This document shows, one piece after another, positions 21,595 through 30,365 of a stretch of DNA of 45,184 bases; within the stretch, counting starts at the first letter, position 1; the number at the start of each line of letters is the position of its first letter. The stretch comes from RUG563 sp045590215 (lineage in GTDB: Bacteria > Bacillota > Clostridia > Christensenellales > Aristaeellaceae). Below the pieces are notes generated by a model, which saw only the letters and a list, made by a program, of their open reading frames with translations, was not told the origin of the DNA and did no database searches. The stretch covers positions 1 through 45,184 of the forward strand of contig JAZNQO010000042.1 of the NCBI GenBank assembly GCA_045590215.1. The letters run 5' to 3'. A program made the translations under genes and the position numbers.

Positions 21595-22542
21595 GTGCGT
21601 ATTGTGTTCCTTGGCACGCCGGAGTTCGGCGTTCCTTCTCTGGAAGCGTTGATAAAGGCCGGGCATCAGGTGGTCGGGGTGTTTACCCAGCCGGACAGGC
21701 CCAAAGGCCGGGGCAAAAAAATGGAATGTTGCCCGGTGAAAGTTTGCGCCATGCAGCATGAAATTCCTGTTTTTCAGCCGGTGAAAATCAGGCTGGAAAG
21801 CGTAGAAGATTTGAGAAAATTGCAGCCGGATTTATGCGTCACCGCTGCCTTCGGGCAGATTTTATCCCAAGAAATATTGGACATTCCAAAGTATGGCACG
21901 GTGAACGTACATTCCTCCCTTTTGCCTAAATACAGAGGCTCTTCGCCCATCAACTGGGCCATTATCTGCGGCGAAACGATGACCGGCGTTACAACCATGC
22001 TGACGGATAAGGGCATGGATACCGGTGACATCCTGCTGCAAAAAGAAGTGGACATTCTGCCGGAGGAAACGGCAGGGGAGCTGACGGAACGCTTGGCACA
22101 AATCGGTGCGGAGCTGCTGATTGAAACCATTGAAAAGATGGAAAGCGGCTGCTGCCAGAGAACGCCACAGAATCCTGCGGAAATGAGCTATTATCCCATG
22201 CTGAAAAAGGAAATGGGGCTCATTGACTGGCAAATGGAAGCGAAGGGCATCATTTGCCGCATCCGTGGTCTTTCCCCGTGGCCGGGCACCTATACCTATA
22301 TAAACGGCGAAATGCTGAAAATATGGCAGGGAACGGAAGAAGAAACGGAAAAGGGAAATCCCGGCGATATTTTGGAAGCGGATGGGAAGAAAGGTCTTTT
22401 GATCCGTGCCGGAAAGAATGCTGTGCGTGTGATGGAATTGCAGGCGCAGGGCGGCAAGCGGATGAAGGCTGCGGATTATCTGCGTGGGCACCCCATGCAA
22501 GCAACATGCTGTGATAAGAATGAGGAAATGACAAATGAGTGA
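21595..22542 (+). CDS. fmt: Methionyl-tRNA formyltransferase
   Basis: 315 residues. MRIVFLGTPEFGVPSLEAL start, the formyl-THF site HSSLLPKYRGSSPINWAI and TGVTTMLTDKGMDTGDILL; the C-terminal oligonucleotide-binding domain begins around 205 (KGIICRIRGLSPWPGTYTY). GTG start 3 nt after def, with GAGGAGGAA in the def end. The 3' end overlaps rsmB by 8 bp. Confidence 0.96.
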   Translation: MRIVFLGTPEFGVPSLEALIKAGHQVVGVFTQPDRPKGRGKKMECCPVKVCAMQHEIPVFQPVKIRLESVEDLRKLQPDLCVTAAFGQILSQEILDIPKYGTVNVHSSLLPKYRGSSPINWAIICGETMTGVTTMLTDKGMDTGDILLQKEVDILPEETAGELTERLAQIGAELLIETIEKMESGCCQRTPQNPAEMSYYPMLKKEMGLIDWQMEAKGIICRIRGLSPWPGTYTYINGEMLKIWQGTEEETEKGNPGDILEADGKKGLLIRAGKNAVRVMELQAQGGKRMKAADYLRGHPMQATCCDKNEEMTNE

Positions 22543-24106
22543 AAAAAAGCCCATGGGGCAAAAAAACGGGGAACGCAGCTTCAAGAAGCCTTATGATGCG
22601 AAAAAGAAAGATGGCTTTCAAAAGAAGGATGCGTCCAAAGGCGGCTATCAGAAGAAGGACGGCTTTAAGAAGGACGGGTTCCGCAAAGGTAACGGCGGTA
22701 AACGTGATTTCAAAAAGCCTGAAAGAATGCCTGTGCAGCCCAGCCTTGAAAAGCCCCGTGAAGATTTGCCCACCACCAATGCCAGAAAAGTGGCCTTGCA
22801 GATTTTCAGGGACGTGGTGCGCAAGGACGCCTATGCCGCCCTTTCCCTGGACGAGCAGATGAAAAACGCTAACCTCACCCAGCTGGATAAACGTTTCTGC
22901 GCCAGCATTGTTTACCGTACCATCGAAAACCTGATCCGCATCGATTATGTGCTGGGTTTTTATCTGAAGGACGAAAATAAGCTGGAAGAACAGGTGAAGG
23001 ATATCCTGCGCATCAGTGCGTGTCAGCTTTTGTTCCACGACAGGATTCCTGCCAATGCCGTGGTGGACGAGGCGGTGAAACTGACAAGGATGCTGGGGCT
23101 GGAAGGGCTGACGGGGGTCACCAATGCGGTGCTGCGCTCTATGGTGCGTGAGCCGGAGAGGGTTCAATATCCCAAGCCCGAGGAAGGTGCAAAATACCTT
23201 TCCATCATGTATTCCGTGCCCCTTTGGCTGGCGGAACGGCTGGTGGAAGCGTACGGCGAGGATGAAGCGAAAAACATCTGCGCTTATCGCAGCGATGCCC
23301 ATTTTACCACCATTCGCCCCAATCTCAACCGCATGAACGATGCGGAGTTTGAAGCCCTCTTGGAAAAGAAGGTTTGGGAGACGGAGAAGGGCAAGGTTGC
23401 CCATGCGTATCGGGTGCGGATGGCCTCCGAAATTGCACGGGATGCGGATTATATGGGCGGCAATTTCTCCATTCAGGGGGAAAGCAGTATGCTCTCTGCC
23501 CAGATGATGAATGTGAAACCGGGGATGCAGGTATTGGACTGCTGCGCTGCCCCCGGCGGCAAAACAGCTTATATGGCCGAAATGATGGGCGGCACGGGCC
23601 GGGTTTATGCGTGGGATTTGCATGAGCATCGGGTGACGCTGATTCGGGCGATGGCCAAGCGGCTGCGGCTGGATAATGTGCGCCCGGCTGTCCGGGATGC
23701 TACCCAGTTGAAAGAAGATCTGGTTAGCAGCATGGATGCTGTGATGCTGGATGCGCCCTGCTCCGGGCTTGGCGTGATGGATAATAAGCCGGATATCAAG
23801 TATCGTGCCACGGAGGAATCCGTGAAGGAACTGACGCAGTTGCAGGAAAAGCTGTTGGACACCTGCTGCCAATATGTGAAGCGGAACGGGTATCTGGTCT
23901 ATTCTACCTGCAGCATCCTGCCGGAAGAAAACGCCATGCAAATCAAGGCCTTTTTGGAAAGGCATCCGGAATTTGTATTGTCCAATCCCTCTGATATCCT
24001 GCCGGAAGAATTAAAGGCGCATTATGGGGAGCTGGGCTTACAGATTCTGCCGCACCGGGATCAGATGGAAGGATTTTATATTGCAAAGCTTCGCAGGGTG
24101 AAATAA
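22535..24106 (+). CDS. rsmB: 16S rRNA (cytosine-967-C5)-methyltransferase with a lysine-rich N-terminal extension
   Basis: 523 residues, about 75 longer than typical RsmB. The first 80 residues are low complexity, Lys/Gly/Phe-rich with KKDGF repeats, and precede the NusB-like RNA-binding domain (TNARKVALQIFRDVV). The methyltransferase domain has CCAAPGGKTAYMAEMM (AdoMet), DAPCSGLGVM (motif IV Cys) and VYSTCSILPEEN (motif VI Cys, the nucleophile). It modifies C967 of 16S rRNA. ATG 22535 overlaps fmt; the later M codons (for example 22552) have no better ribosome binding site. Confidence 0.94.
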   Translation: MSEKKPMGQKNGERSFKKPYDAKKKDGFQKKDASKGGYQKKDGFKKDGFRKGNGGKRDFKKPERMPVQPSLEKPREDLPTTNARKVALQIFRDVVRKDAYAALSLDEQMKNANLTQLDKRFCASIVYRTIENLIRIDYVLGFYLKDENKLEEQVKDILRISACQLLFHDRIPANAVVDEAVKLTRMLGLEGLTGVTNAVLRSMVREPERVQYPKPEEGAKYLSIMYSVPLWLAERLVEAYGEDEAKNICAYRSDAHFTTIRPNLNRMNDAEFEALLEKKVWETEKGKVAHAYRVRMASEIARDADYMGGNFSIQGESSMLSAQMMNVKPGMQVLDCCAAPGGKTAYMAEMMGGTGRVYAWDLHEHRVTLIRAMAKRLRLDNVRPAVRDATQLKEDLVSSMDAVMLDAPCSGLGVMDNKPDIKYRATEESVKELTQLQEKLLDTCCQYVKRNGYLVYSTCSILPEENAMQIKAFLERHPEFVLSNPSDILPEELKAHYGELGLQILPHRDQMEGFYIAKLRRVK

Positions 24107-24107
24107 G

Positions 24108-25142
24108 ATGACAGAATATTTGGGGCTGTATCCGCAGGAATTGAAAGCGGCCATGGAGGCCATGGGGGAAAAGGGGTTCCGGGCAGCGCAGGTGTTTTCC
24201 TGGCTGCATAAAGGGGCTACCTTTGATGAAATGAGCAATATTTCCCTTGGCCTGCGTGAAAAGCTGAAAGAAAGCGGCGTGGATCAGCCGGTAAAAATCC
24301 AGAGCGTGCATGAATCCAAGCTGGATGGCACCAAAAAATTTCTCTTTGCCCTGCGGGACGGCAATTGCATTGAAGGCGTATTGATGCGGTATCATTACGG
24401 CTGTACGCTGTGCGTGTCCACGCAGGTTGGCTGCCGGATGGGCTGCCTTTTCTGCGCAAGCACGCTGGACGGTTGTGTGCGCAATTTATCGGCTGCGGAG
24501 ATTTTAGGCCAAGTGATGTGCGCAAACAGCACACTGGATGGCGAAAAGGTGCACAATATTGTGCTGATGGGCAGCGGCGAACCTTTTGACAATTATGACG
24601 AAGTGATTCGCTTTTTGCATCTGGTGTCCAATCCCGATGGGCTGAACATCAGCTTGCGTCACATTTCCCTGTCCACTTGCGGCCTGATTGATAAAATCCG
24701 CCGATTTGCGGATGAGAATCTGCCGGTGACGCTGTCTTTGTCCCTTCACGCCCCCAATGATGAAATAAGAAGAAAGATCATGCCCATCGCAAGGCGGTAT
24801 TCCATTGAGGAAACCATCAGTGCCTGTAAATATTATCTGGAAAAGACGGGGCGCAGGGTGGTATTTGAATATGCGCTGATTGATAAAATGAACGCTGATG
24901 AAAAGCATGCCCATGAGTTGGCAGACCTTTTGAGAGGGATGCAGTGCCATGTGAACCTGATTCCCCTGAACACGGTGAAAGAAAGAAGTCTTAACGGCGT
25001 TTCGCAAAAACAGGTGCAAGCTTTCCTCGATGTATTGACAAAGCGGCATATTTCCGCCACCCGACGCCGTGAAATGGGCGATGACATTGAAGGAGCTTGC
25101 GGACAACTGCGAAAGAAAGTATTAGCGGAGGGAAAGCAATGA
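24108..25142 (+). CDS. rlmN: 23S rRNA (A2503-C2)/tRNA (A37-C2)-methyltransferase RlmN
   Basis: 344 residues. The radical SAM cluster is C109-R-M-G-C113-L-F-C116; the catalytic cysteine pair expected from RlmN chemistry is C102 (in TLCVSTQVGC) and C331 (in EGACGQL). GSGEPFDNYDEV and SLSLHAPND are also typical. It methylates C2 of A2503 and of A37 in some tRNAs. It starts 1 nt after rsmB and its TGA overlaps the ATG of the phosphatase gene. Confidence 0.96.
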   Translation: MTEYLGLYPQELKAAMEAMGEKGFRAAQVFSWLHKGATFDEMSNISLGLREKLKESGVDQPVKIQSVHESKLDGTKKFLFALRDGNCIEGVLMRYHYGCTLCVSTQVGCRMGCLFCASTLDGCVRNLSAAEILGQVMCANSTLDGEKVHNIVLMGSGEPFDNYDEVIRFLHLVSNPDGLNISLRHISLSTCGLIDKIRRFADENLPVTLSLSLHAPNDEIRRKIMPIARRYSIEETISACKYYLEKTGRRVVFEYALIDKMNADEKHAHELADLLRGMQCHVNLIPLNTVKERSLNGVSQKQVQAFLDVLTKRHISATRRREMGDDIEGACGQLRKKVLAEGKQ

Positions 25143-25846
25143 AAGTTGTTTCCAAAACGCATATCGGCCATGTGCGCGCTTCCAATCAGGATTCTGTGCT
25201 GATGCAGGACGGAACCTTTGGGCTTTATGGCGTTGCAGATGGCATGGGCGGGCATAACGGCGGCGATATTGCCAGCCAGATGGCTGTATTGATGCTGGGG
25301 CGCATTCTGGAAGGCGTTTCGCCAGACGAAGAAAAGCTGAAGGACGGCTTCCGGCATGTAAACAAAATGATATATGACGAGCAGGCGAAAAACCCTCTTT
25401 TATCCGGCATGGGCACGACGCTGACGGTGATATGGGAGGCGGAGGACCATATATTAATGGGCCATATTGGCGATAGCAGGGCTTATTTGCTGCGCAACGG
25501 GCAGATCATTCAGATCAGTGACGATCATTCCATGGTGGCTGAATTAGTGCGTGACGGCGTTTTGACGGAGGAACAGGCAAGAAAGCATCCTTATCGTAAT
25601 GTGATAACCCAGGCCGTGGGCGCAGCGGATGAACTGAATGTGCATATAAGAAGGCTGGAAAAGGCGAGGGGAGACAAATACCTGATTTGCTCCGACGGCC
25701 TTTATGAATATGTGACAAAAGAGGAAATGCAGCAGCTGCTGACCCATTATTCCCCCGAAGATGCGGCGGAAATGATGATTGAAAAGGCATTGGACGGCGG
25801 CGGCAAGGATAATGTCACGGTGTTGATTGCAGAGGTGGCATTATGA
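25139..25846 (+). CDS. prpC: PP2C-type Ser/Thr phosphatase (PrpC/Stp)
   Basis: 235 residues. PPM metal-binding motifs: SNQDSV near residue 19, VADGMGGHNGGDIA near 35, GDSRAYL, and DGLYEYV / GGKDNVTVLI at the C-terminus. It reverses PrkC phosphorylation. I choose ATG 25139, which overlaps the rlmN stop as ATGA and has GGAGGG upstream; the frame is open 14 codons further up. Its own stop overlaps the prkC ATG. Confidence 0.95.
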   Translation: MKVVSKTHIGHVRASNQDSVLMQDGTFGLYGVADGMGGHNGGDIASQMAVLMLGRILEGVSPDEEKLKDGFRHVNKMIYDEQAKNPLLSGMGTTLTVIWEAEDHILMGHIGDSRAYLLRNGQIIQISDDHSMVAELVRDGVLTEEQARKHPYRNVITQAVGAADELNVHIRRLEKARGDKYLICSDGLYEYVTKEEMQQLLTHYSPEDAAEMMIEKALDGGGKDNVTVLIAEVAL

Positions 25847-27576
25847 TAGGAAAGATATTAGACAACCGCTACGAGCTGGAGGAATTTATCGGCAAGGGCG
25901 GCATGGCATTGGTTTACCGGGCTTTGGACTTGCGCACGGGGCATAATGTGGCAGTGAAGGTGCTGCGGCCGGAATTTGCGGAGGACGAAGAATTCTTGGA
26001 ACGCTTTGACCGGGAAGCACACACCGCCAGCAAAATGAGCCATCATAATATCGTAAACCTTCTGGATATGGGTCAGGAAGGGGAATTACGATATATTGTG
26101 ATGGAATATGTGAACGGCAGAACGCTGAAAGAAGTGATTCTGCAAAAGGGTGCGCTGCCGCCTACGGTGGCCGCCCAGATTGCTATCCGAATTCTTTCCG
26201 CCCTGCAGCATGCCCATGATAATGGCATCATTCACAGGGACATCAAATCCCAGAATATATTGGTGAACGCCGATGGGCATATCAAAGTGTCAGACTTTGG
26301 CATTGCACGGGTTGCGGGCAGCAACACCATCAGCAAGACGGATAACGTGATGGGCTCCGTCCACTATTTTTCCCCGGAACAGGCAAAGGGTGAAACGGTC
26401 AGCTTCGGAAGCGACTTATACAGCGTTGGCATTGTGATTTATGAAATGCTGACGGGGCAGCTGCCTTTTGATGGGGAAACCCCCGTAGCTATTGCCATGC
26501 AGCAAATCGGCGCACAGGCAAAATCTGTGATGGAACTGAACCCCTCCGTGCAGCCTGCATTTGCAAGGGTCGTGGAAAAGGCCATGGAAAAGAAGCTGGA
26601 CAAGCGTTACCATAACGCAACCGAGATGGCGCAGGATATTAAGCGCGCCCTGGAGGAGCCGGACGGCACATGGCTGGGACGGCTGCCGGATAAGGAAGTG
26701 CAGAGCAACGGGAAGGTGACAGATACCACTTACACCTTCACCACCACCGCCATGAATATCCCCGTAAAAAAAGAAAAAAAGACGGCCATCCTCAAATGGA
26801 TCGGCGTGCTGGCATTGGCTGTATTGACAATGATGATTATCGTTGGCGGCAGCATGCTGTTTTATGAAAAGGTCATCAATATTGCGGAAGTGCCGTATGT
26901 TGTGGATGAAACGCTGGAGAGCGCAAGACGTGACATGGAAAAGGCAGGACTGCAGATCATCATCGAGCGTACCAGCGATGAAATTAAGCCGCTGGGCACG
27001 GTCATCTCCCAGAACCCGGAATATGGCACTGCCATGAAAAAGGACGAATATGTGACATTGACAGTGTCCACCGGGCCGAAGATGCAGGCTGCACCTTCCA
27101 TTTTGGATTTGAGCCGGGAAGAAGCCGAAGCAAAGCTTTCCGAATATGGGTTCAAGATGTTCACTTTGTCCAAGAAGCTCTCTGCAAAGCCTTATGACAC
27201 GGTCATTTCCCAGCAGCCGGAAGAAGGAACACTGATGGAAAACGGAGCTGTGGTGGAAGTGATTTTAAGCGGCGGCAGCGTGAACCTTCCGAACCTTATT
27301 GGCATGACGCAGGAAGAAGCCATGTCCGTCATTCGCCAGCAGGGGCTGGAATTGGAAGCTGTAATTGAAGTGCAGGTAAGCGATGTGGGGCAAACGGGCC
27401 GGGTTGCCGCCCAGAAGTTTGTGGCATATGAAAATAACGAGCCGGTGGAATATTTAGCCGGGCAAGAAGTGATGCAGCAAACGAAGGTGACGCTGGCCAT
27501 CTATGTGCTGGAAAACAGTAGCGTGGCAACGGAAACACCTATACACACACCTGAAACAGAGGAGTTAGGACTGTGA
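25843..27576 (+). CDS. prkC: PASTA-domain Ser/Thr protein kinase PrkC
   Basis: 577 residues. Cytoplasmic Hanks kinase (1-270): glycine loop IGKGGMALVY, K39 in VAVKVL, HRD at 131-133 in IHRDIKSQN, DFG at 151, and the activation loop ISKTDNVMGSVHYFSPEQA with phosphorylatable Ser/Thr. After a basic juxtamembrane run comes one transmembrane helix near 315-338 (IGVLALAVLTMMIIVGGSML), then three extracellular PASTA repeats of about 65 residues. These bind peptidoglycan fragments; in spore formers PrkC promotes germination in response to muropeptides. The third PASTA is longer, with a YENNEPVEYL insertion. Confidence 0.96.
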   Translation: MIGKILDNRYELEEFIGKGGMALVYRALDLRTGHNVAVKVLRPEFAEDEEFLERFDREAHTASKMSHHNIVNLLDMGQEGELRYIVMEYVNGRTLKEVILQKGALPPTVAAQIAIRILSALQHAHDNGIIHRDIKSQNILVNADGHIKVSDFGIARVAGSNTISKTDNVMGSVHYFSPEQAKGETVSFGSDLYSVGIVIYEMLTGQLPFDGETPVAIAMQQIGAQAKSVMELNPSVQPAFARVVEKAMEKKLDKRYHNATEMAQDIKRALEEPDGTWLGRLPDKEVQSNGKVTDTTYTFTTTAMNIPVKKEKKTAILKWIGVLALAVLTMMIIVGGSMLFYEKVINIAEVPYVVDETLESARRDMEKAGLQIIIERTSDEIKPLGTVISQNPEYGTAMKKDEYVTLTVSTGPKMQAAPSILDLSREEAEAKLSEYGFKMFTLSKKLSAKPYDTVISQQPEEGTLMENGAVVEVILSGGSVNLPNLIGMTQEEAMSVIRQQGLELEAVIEVQVSDVGQTGRVAAQKFVAYENNEPVEYLAGQEVMQQTKVTLAIYVLENSSVATETPIHTPETEELGL

Positions 27577-28460
27577 CAGAAGGCGTCATTATCAGAGGGC
27601 GAGGAGGCCTGTATACCGTATTGGACGGTGAAAACAAAGAGCATGTGCTCCGTGCCAAGAAGAAATTTCGCCGCATGGGCTTATCGCCGCTGGTGGGAGA
27701 CAGAATTTTGTTTACTCCCGGCAACATCAGCGATGAGCACGGCTGGGTGGAAGAGATTTTAGACAGGAAGAGCAAATGCCTGCGTCCGCCGGTTGCCAAT
27801 GTAACGCTGATGTGCATTGTGGTTGCGCCGCAGCCGTCTCCCGATTGGCTGCTGGTGGATAAGCTGATCATTTTCGCCGCAAGGGAAAATTTGCAGCCAC
27901 TGCTGATTGTGAACAAAGCGGATTTGGACGCATCCGGGGAAACGTATCAGGCGGCAAAGGAAATGTATGGACGCTCCAGGATGGAGGTGCTTTCTGTAAG
28001 CGCAGCTACAGGGAAAGGAAAAGAGCAGCTGCTTCAGCATTTTTCAGGACATGTGTGCTGCTTTTCCGGGCAATCGGGGGTTGGTAAATCCACGTTACTC
28101 AATCAGTTATTCGGCTTACAGGTGGAAACGGGGGACATCAGCCAGAAAATCCTCCGTGGCAAGAATACCACGAGGCACGCAGAGCTTTTCCGCTTTGGTG
28201 ATGTGGATGTGATTGACACGCCCGGTTTCAGCCTGCTGGAAATGGATGAAGTGTTTGATCCTGTGATGCTGCAGGATTTCTATCCCGAATTTGAGGAGTA
28301 CAAGGGCAAATGTAAGTTTTCTCCCTGCTATCATGCCACGGAACCCGGTTGCGCCGTGCGTGCGGATGAAGCGGAAGGAAAGCTGAACGGCCAAAGAATG
28401 GAACGGTACCGGCAGATTTTGAAAGAATGCCGGGAAACATGGAGGGAACGATATGATTGA
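27573..28460 (+). CDS. rsgA: Small ribosomal subunit biogenesis GTPase RsgA
   Basis: 295 residues. OB fold first, then a circularly permuted GTPase: G4 NKAD, G1 GQSGVGKST, G3 DTPGF, the hallmark of RsgA/YjeQ. The C-terminal zinc motif is C-x6-C-x-H region KCKFSPCYHATEPGCAV. It checks late 30S assembly at the decoding centre. GTG start overlaps the prkC TGA by 4 bp. In many Firmicutes PrkC phosphorylates this neighbour. Confidence 0.95.
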   Translation: MTEGVIIRGRGGLYTVLDGENKEHVLRAKKKFRRMGLSPLVGDRILFTPGNISDEHGWVEEILDRKSKCLRPPVANVTLMCIVVAPQPSPDWLLVDKLIIFAARENLQPLLIVNKADLDASGETYQAAKEMYGRSRMEVLSVSAATGKGKEQLLQHFSGHVCCFSGQSGVGKSTLLNQLFGLQVETGDISQKILRGKNTTRHAELFRFGDVDVIDTPGFSLLEMDEVFDPVMLQDFYPEFEEYKGKCKFSPCYHATEPGCAVRADEAEGKLNGQRMERYRQILKECRETWRERYD

Positions 28461-29094
28461 AATTGCGCCTTCGATGCTGGCGGCGGATATGCTGCATCTG
28501 GAAAAGGATTTGCAGGATTTACAGCATCATCACATCAAAATACTGCATTTCGATGTGATGGATGCGCATTTTGTTCCCAATCTTTCCTTTGGGCCGGCTC
28601 TTTGCAAGGCGGTACATCAAGCTTTTCCGAATTATTATCTGGACGTGCATCTGATGATGGATAACCCGGAAAAGCTGATGGATGCTTTCATTCAGGCAGG
28701 CGCATCAGCCATTACGGTACATCAGGAAGTGTTAGCCGACGCCATGCCTATTTTGCATGAAATCAAGCGGCGGGGCATCGCCTGCGGCTTGTCTATCAAG
28801 CCGGGAACGCTTGCGGAAACGCTGCTGCCTTATCTGGATGTGCTGGATCGCATTTTGATTATGACGGTGGAGCCCGGCTTTGGCGGCCAGAAACTGATGC
28901 CGGAACAATTGGAAAAGATTCGCTTTCTGCGTGAAAAGGGCTTTCAGGGACGCATTTCTGTGGATGGCGGCGTGAATATGGAGAATATGGAAAGCATCAT
29001 TAAAGCAGGTGCTGATGTGCTGGTCATGGGTACGGCGTTTTTCCGTGCGGAGGACAGAAGCGCAGTGGTGCAGAAGGTGAATCAATGGGCATGA
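28453..29094 (+). CDS. rpe: Ribulose-phosphate 3-epimerase
   Basis: 213 residues, TIM barrel. It opens IEIAPSMLAADMLHLEKDL and shows the metal ligands in HFDVMDAHFVPNLSFGP, HLMM, MTVEPGFGGQ and VDGGVN. It interconverts ribulose 5-phosphate and xylulose 5-phosphate in the pentose phosphate pathway. The ATG overlaps the end of rsgA by 8 bp, with GGAGGG upstream. Confidence 0.96.
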   Translation: MIEIAPSMLAADMLHLEKDLQDLQHHHIKILHFDVMDAHFVPNLSFGPALCKAVHQAFPNYYLDVHLMMDNPEKLMDAFIQAGASAITVHQEVLADAMPILHEIKRRGIACGLSIKPGTLAETLLPYLDVLDRILIMTVEPGFGGQKLMPEQLEKIRFLREKGFQGRISVDGGVNMENMESIIKAGADVLVMGTAFFRAEDRSAVVQKVNQWA

Positions 29095-29918
29095 AGCAGG
29101 GGAAAAAGAAAACAGGGGAGTTTCATCATAAACACAGCTTGGGGCAGAACTTCATTACGGATGATGCGCTGTTTACCAATTTAGTGGAATTATCCGGCGT
29201 CGGCGAGGAAGACAGCATCTTGGAAATCGGCACAGGTGCCGGCGGCATGACCAAAGTGCTTTCCAAGCGGTGCAAGCAGGTTGTGACCGTGGAAGTGGAC
29301 GGAACGCTGATTCCTATCCTAAAAGTGGCACTGGCCCATTGCAAAAATGTGCAGCTGGTTCACGGCGATGTGATGCGGCTGAACCTGAAAGAAATCACAA
29401 AAGATTTGGGCCCATTCCATGTGGTTGCCAACATCCCATATTATCTTACCACGGATTTGATGCAGATGCTGCTGAATAGCGATATGCCCATTGCCAGCAT
29501 CAACGTGATGGTGCAGGCGGAGGCGGCGCAACGGATGGTGGCCTGCCCCGGCGAAGAAGGATGGGGCATGCTGGCTGTCAGGACGCAGTATGGCTATAAG
29601 CCGCAGATTGTGCTGGATGTGCCTGCCTGCATGTTTACACCGCCGCCCAAGGTGGATAGTGCCTTTGTGACCATGCAGAAAAGGGAAACCCCAGTGGTTT
29701 CGGTAATGGACGAAAATATGTTTTTCAAGATTGCCAAGGCGGCCTTTGCCATGCGGCGCAAAACCATGGCCAATAACCTGATTGCTTCTTTCCGTATTGA
29801 CCGGGAAAAGGCAGAAAGCTGGCTCAAGGAATGTGGCCTTGATAAAACGGTACGGGGTGAAACGATGTCCCTTCAGAATTTTGCTGATTTGGCAAATTGT
29901 AGTCAGCGGTATTTGTAA
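29085..29918 (+). CDS. rsmA: 16S rRNA dimethyladenosine transferase RsmA (KsgA)
   Basis: 277 residues. HSLGQNFI signature near residue 18, AdoMet motif I EIGTGAGGMT, catalytic NIPYYLTT, and FTPPPKVDSAFV in the C-terminal domain. It dimethylates A1518 and A1519 of 16S rRNA and acts as a 30S assembly checkpoint. The start could instead be ATG 29091, which would make the exact ATGA overlap with rpe seen elsewhere in this operon; AAGGTGA fits that start a little better. Last recognisable gene of the long operon. Confidence 0.95.
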   Translation: MGMKQGKKKTGEFHHKHSLGQNFITDDALFTNLVELSGVGEEDSILEIGTGAGGMTKVLSKRCKQVVTVEVDGTLIPILKVALAHCKNVQLVHGDVMRLNLKEITKDLGPFHVVANIPYYLTTDLMQMLLNSDMPIASINVMVQAEAAQRMVACPGEEGWGMLAVRTQYGYKPQIVLDVPACMFTPPPKVDSAFVTMQKRETPVVSVMDENMFFKIAKAAFAMRRKTMANNLIASFRIDREKAESWLKECGLDKTVRGETMSLQNFADLANCSQRYL

Positions 29919-29978
29919 ATAATCTTTGCGGTGAAGATAAAAAACAGGGGACTCTTTAGCCCCTTTACCCCAAGGCAG

Positions 29979-30065
29979 ATGAGTGATTATTTAAGCAATT
30001 TCCTCCGCATAGAAGGCGAGGAACAGAAATTCTGCAGCCATGGGCACAAAGAAAACTTGAAATAA
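29979..30065 (+). CDS. Possible 28-residue small protein
   Basis: ATG 29979 to TAA 30065 reads a charged peptide starting MSDYLSNFLRIEGEEQ and ending HGHKENLK. A terminator begins at the very next base, and AAGG lies 4 nt before the ATG, which is a poor ribosome binding site. It follows rsmA by 60 nt. It may be a genuine small protein, the remnant of a longer gene, or chance. I recognise no family. Confidence 0.25.
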   Translation: MSDYLSNFLRIEGEEQKFCSHGHKENLK

Positions 30066-30103
30066 GGCAAGAAAGAAAGCTCACTTTCTTCCTGCCCTTT
30101 TTT
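30066..30103 (+). terminator. Terminator at the end of the long housekeeping operon
   Basis: GGCA...AAGAAAG and CTTTCTT...TGCC form an interrupted stem around CTCA, followed by a run of T. Confidence 0.8.
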
Positions 30104-30105
30104 AT

Positions 30106-30237
30106 TTACCGGATGTCGATGTATCCTTCGGTAGGTGGCATATCTGCCGCCGTACCCGTGACAGAGGATATTAATAGCTTAATCGGCTTTGGCGCAGTAT
30201 AATTGCGAATGATTTCGTACAGCTGCAGAGGGATAGG
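30106..30237 (-). pseudogene. C-terminal remnant of an unrecognised gene
   Basis: Minus-strand frame ending at TAA 30106 reads about 43 residues (LYEIIRNYTAPKPIKLLIS, then VTGTAADMPPTEGYIDIR) with protein-like composition, but it is cut upstream by an in-frame stop at about 30244 and has no start codon. It looks like the tail of a decayed gene. The rest of 30238-30365 shows no supportable gene; a plus-strand frame from 30237 runs antisense into the HAD gene and is not convincing. Confidence 0.3.
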
Positions 30238-30365
30238 TGTGTTTTAATGATGAAATGTTATTCCGCTACCGGGTGCAGGGGGAATTCTCCTGCTGGTGTG
30301 AAGGGGTGAAGTACTTTACGGTTTCCTTTGTTTGCGAAAAAATTCTGGCTAGCAGTGCAGAAAAA

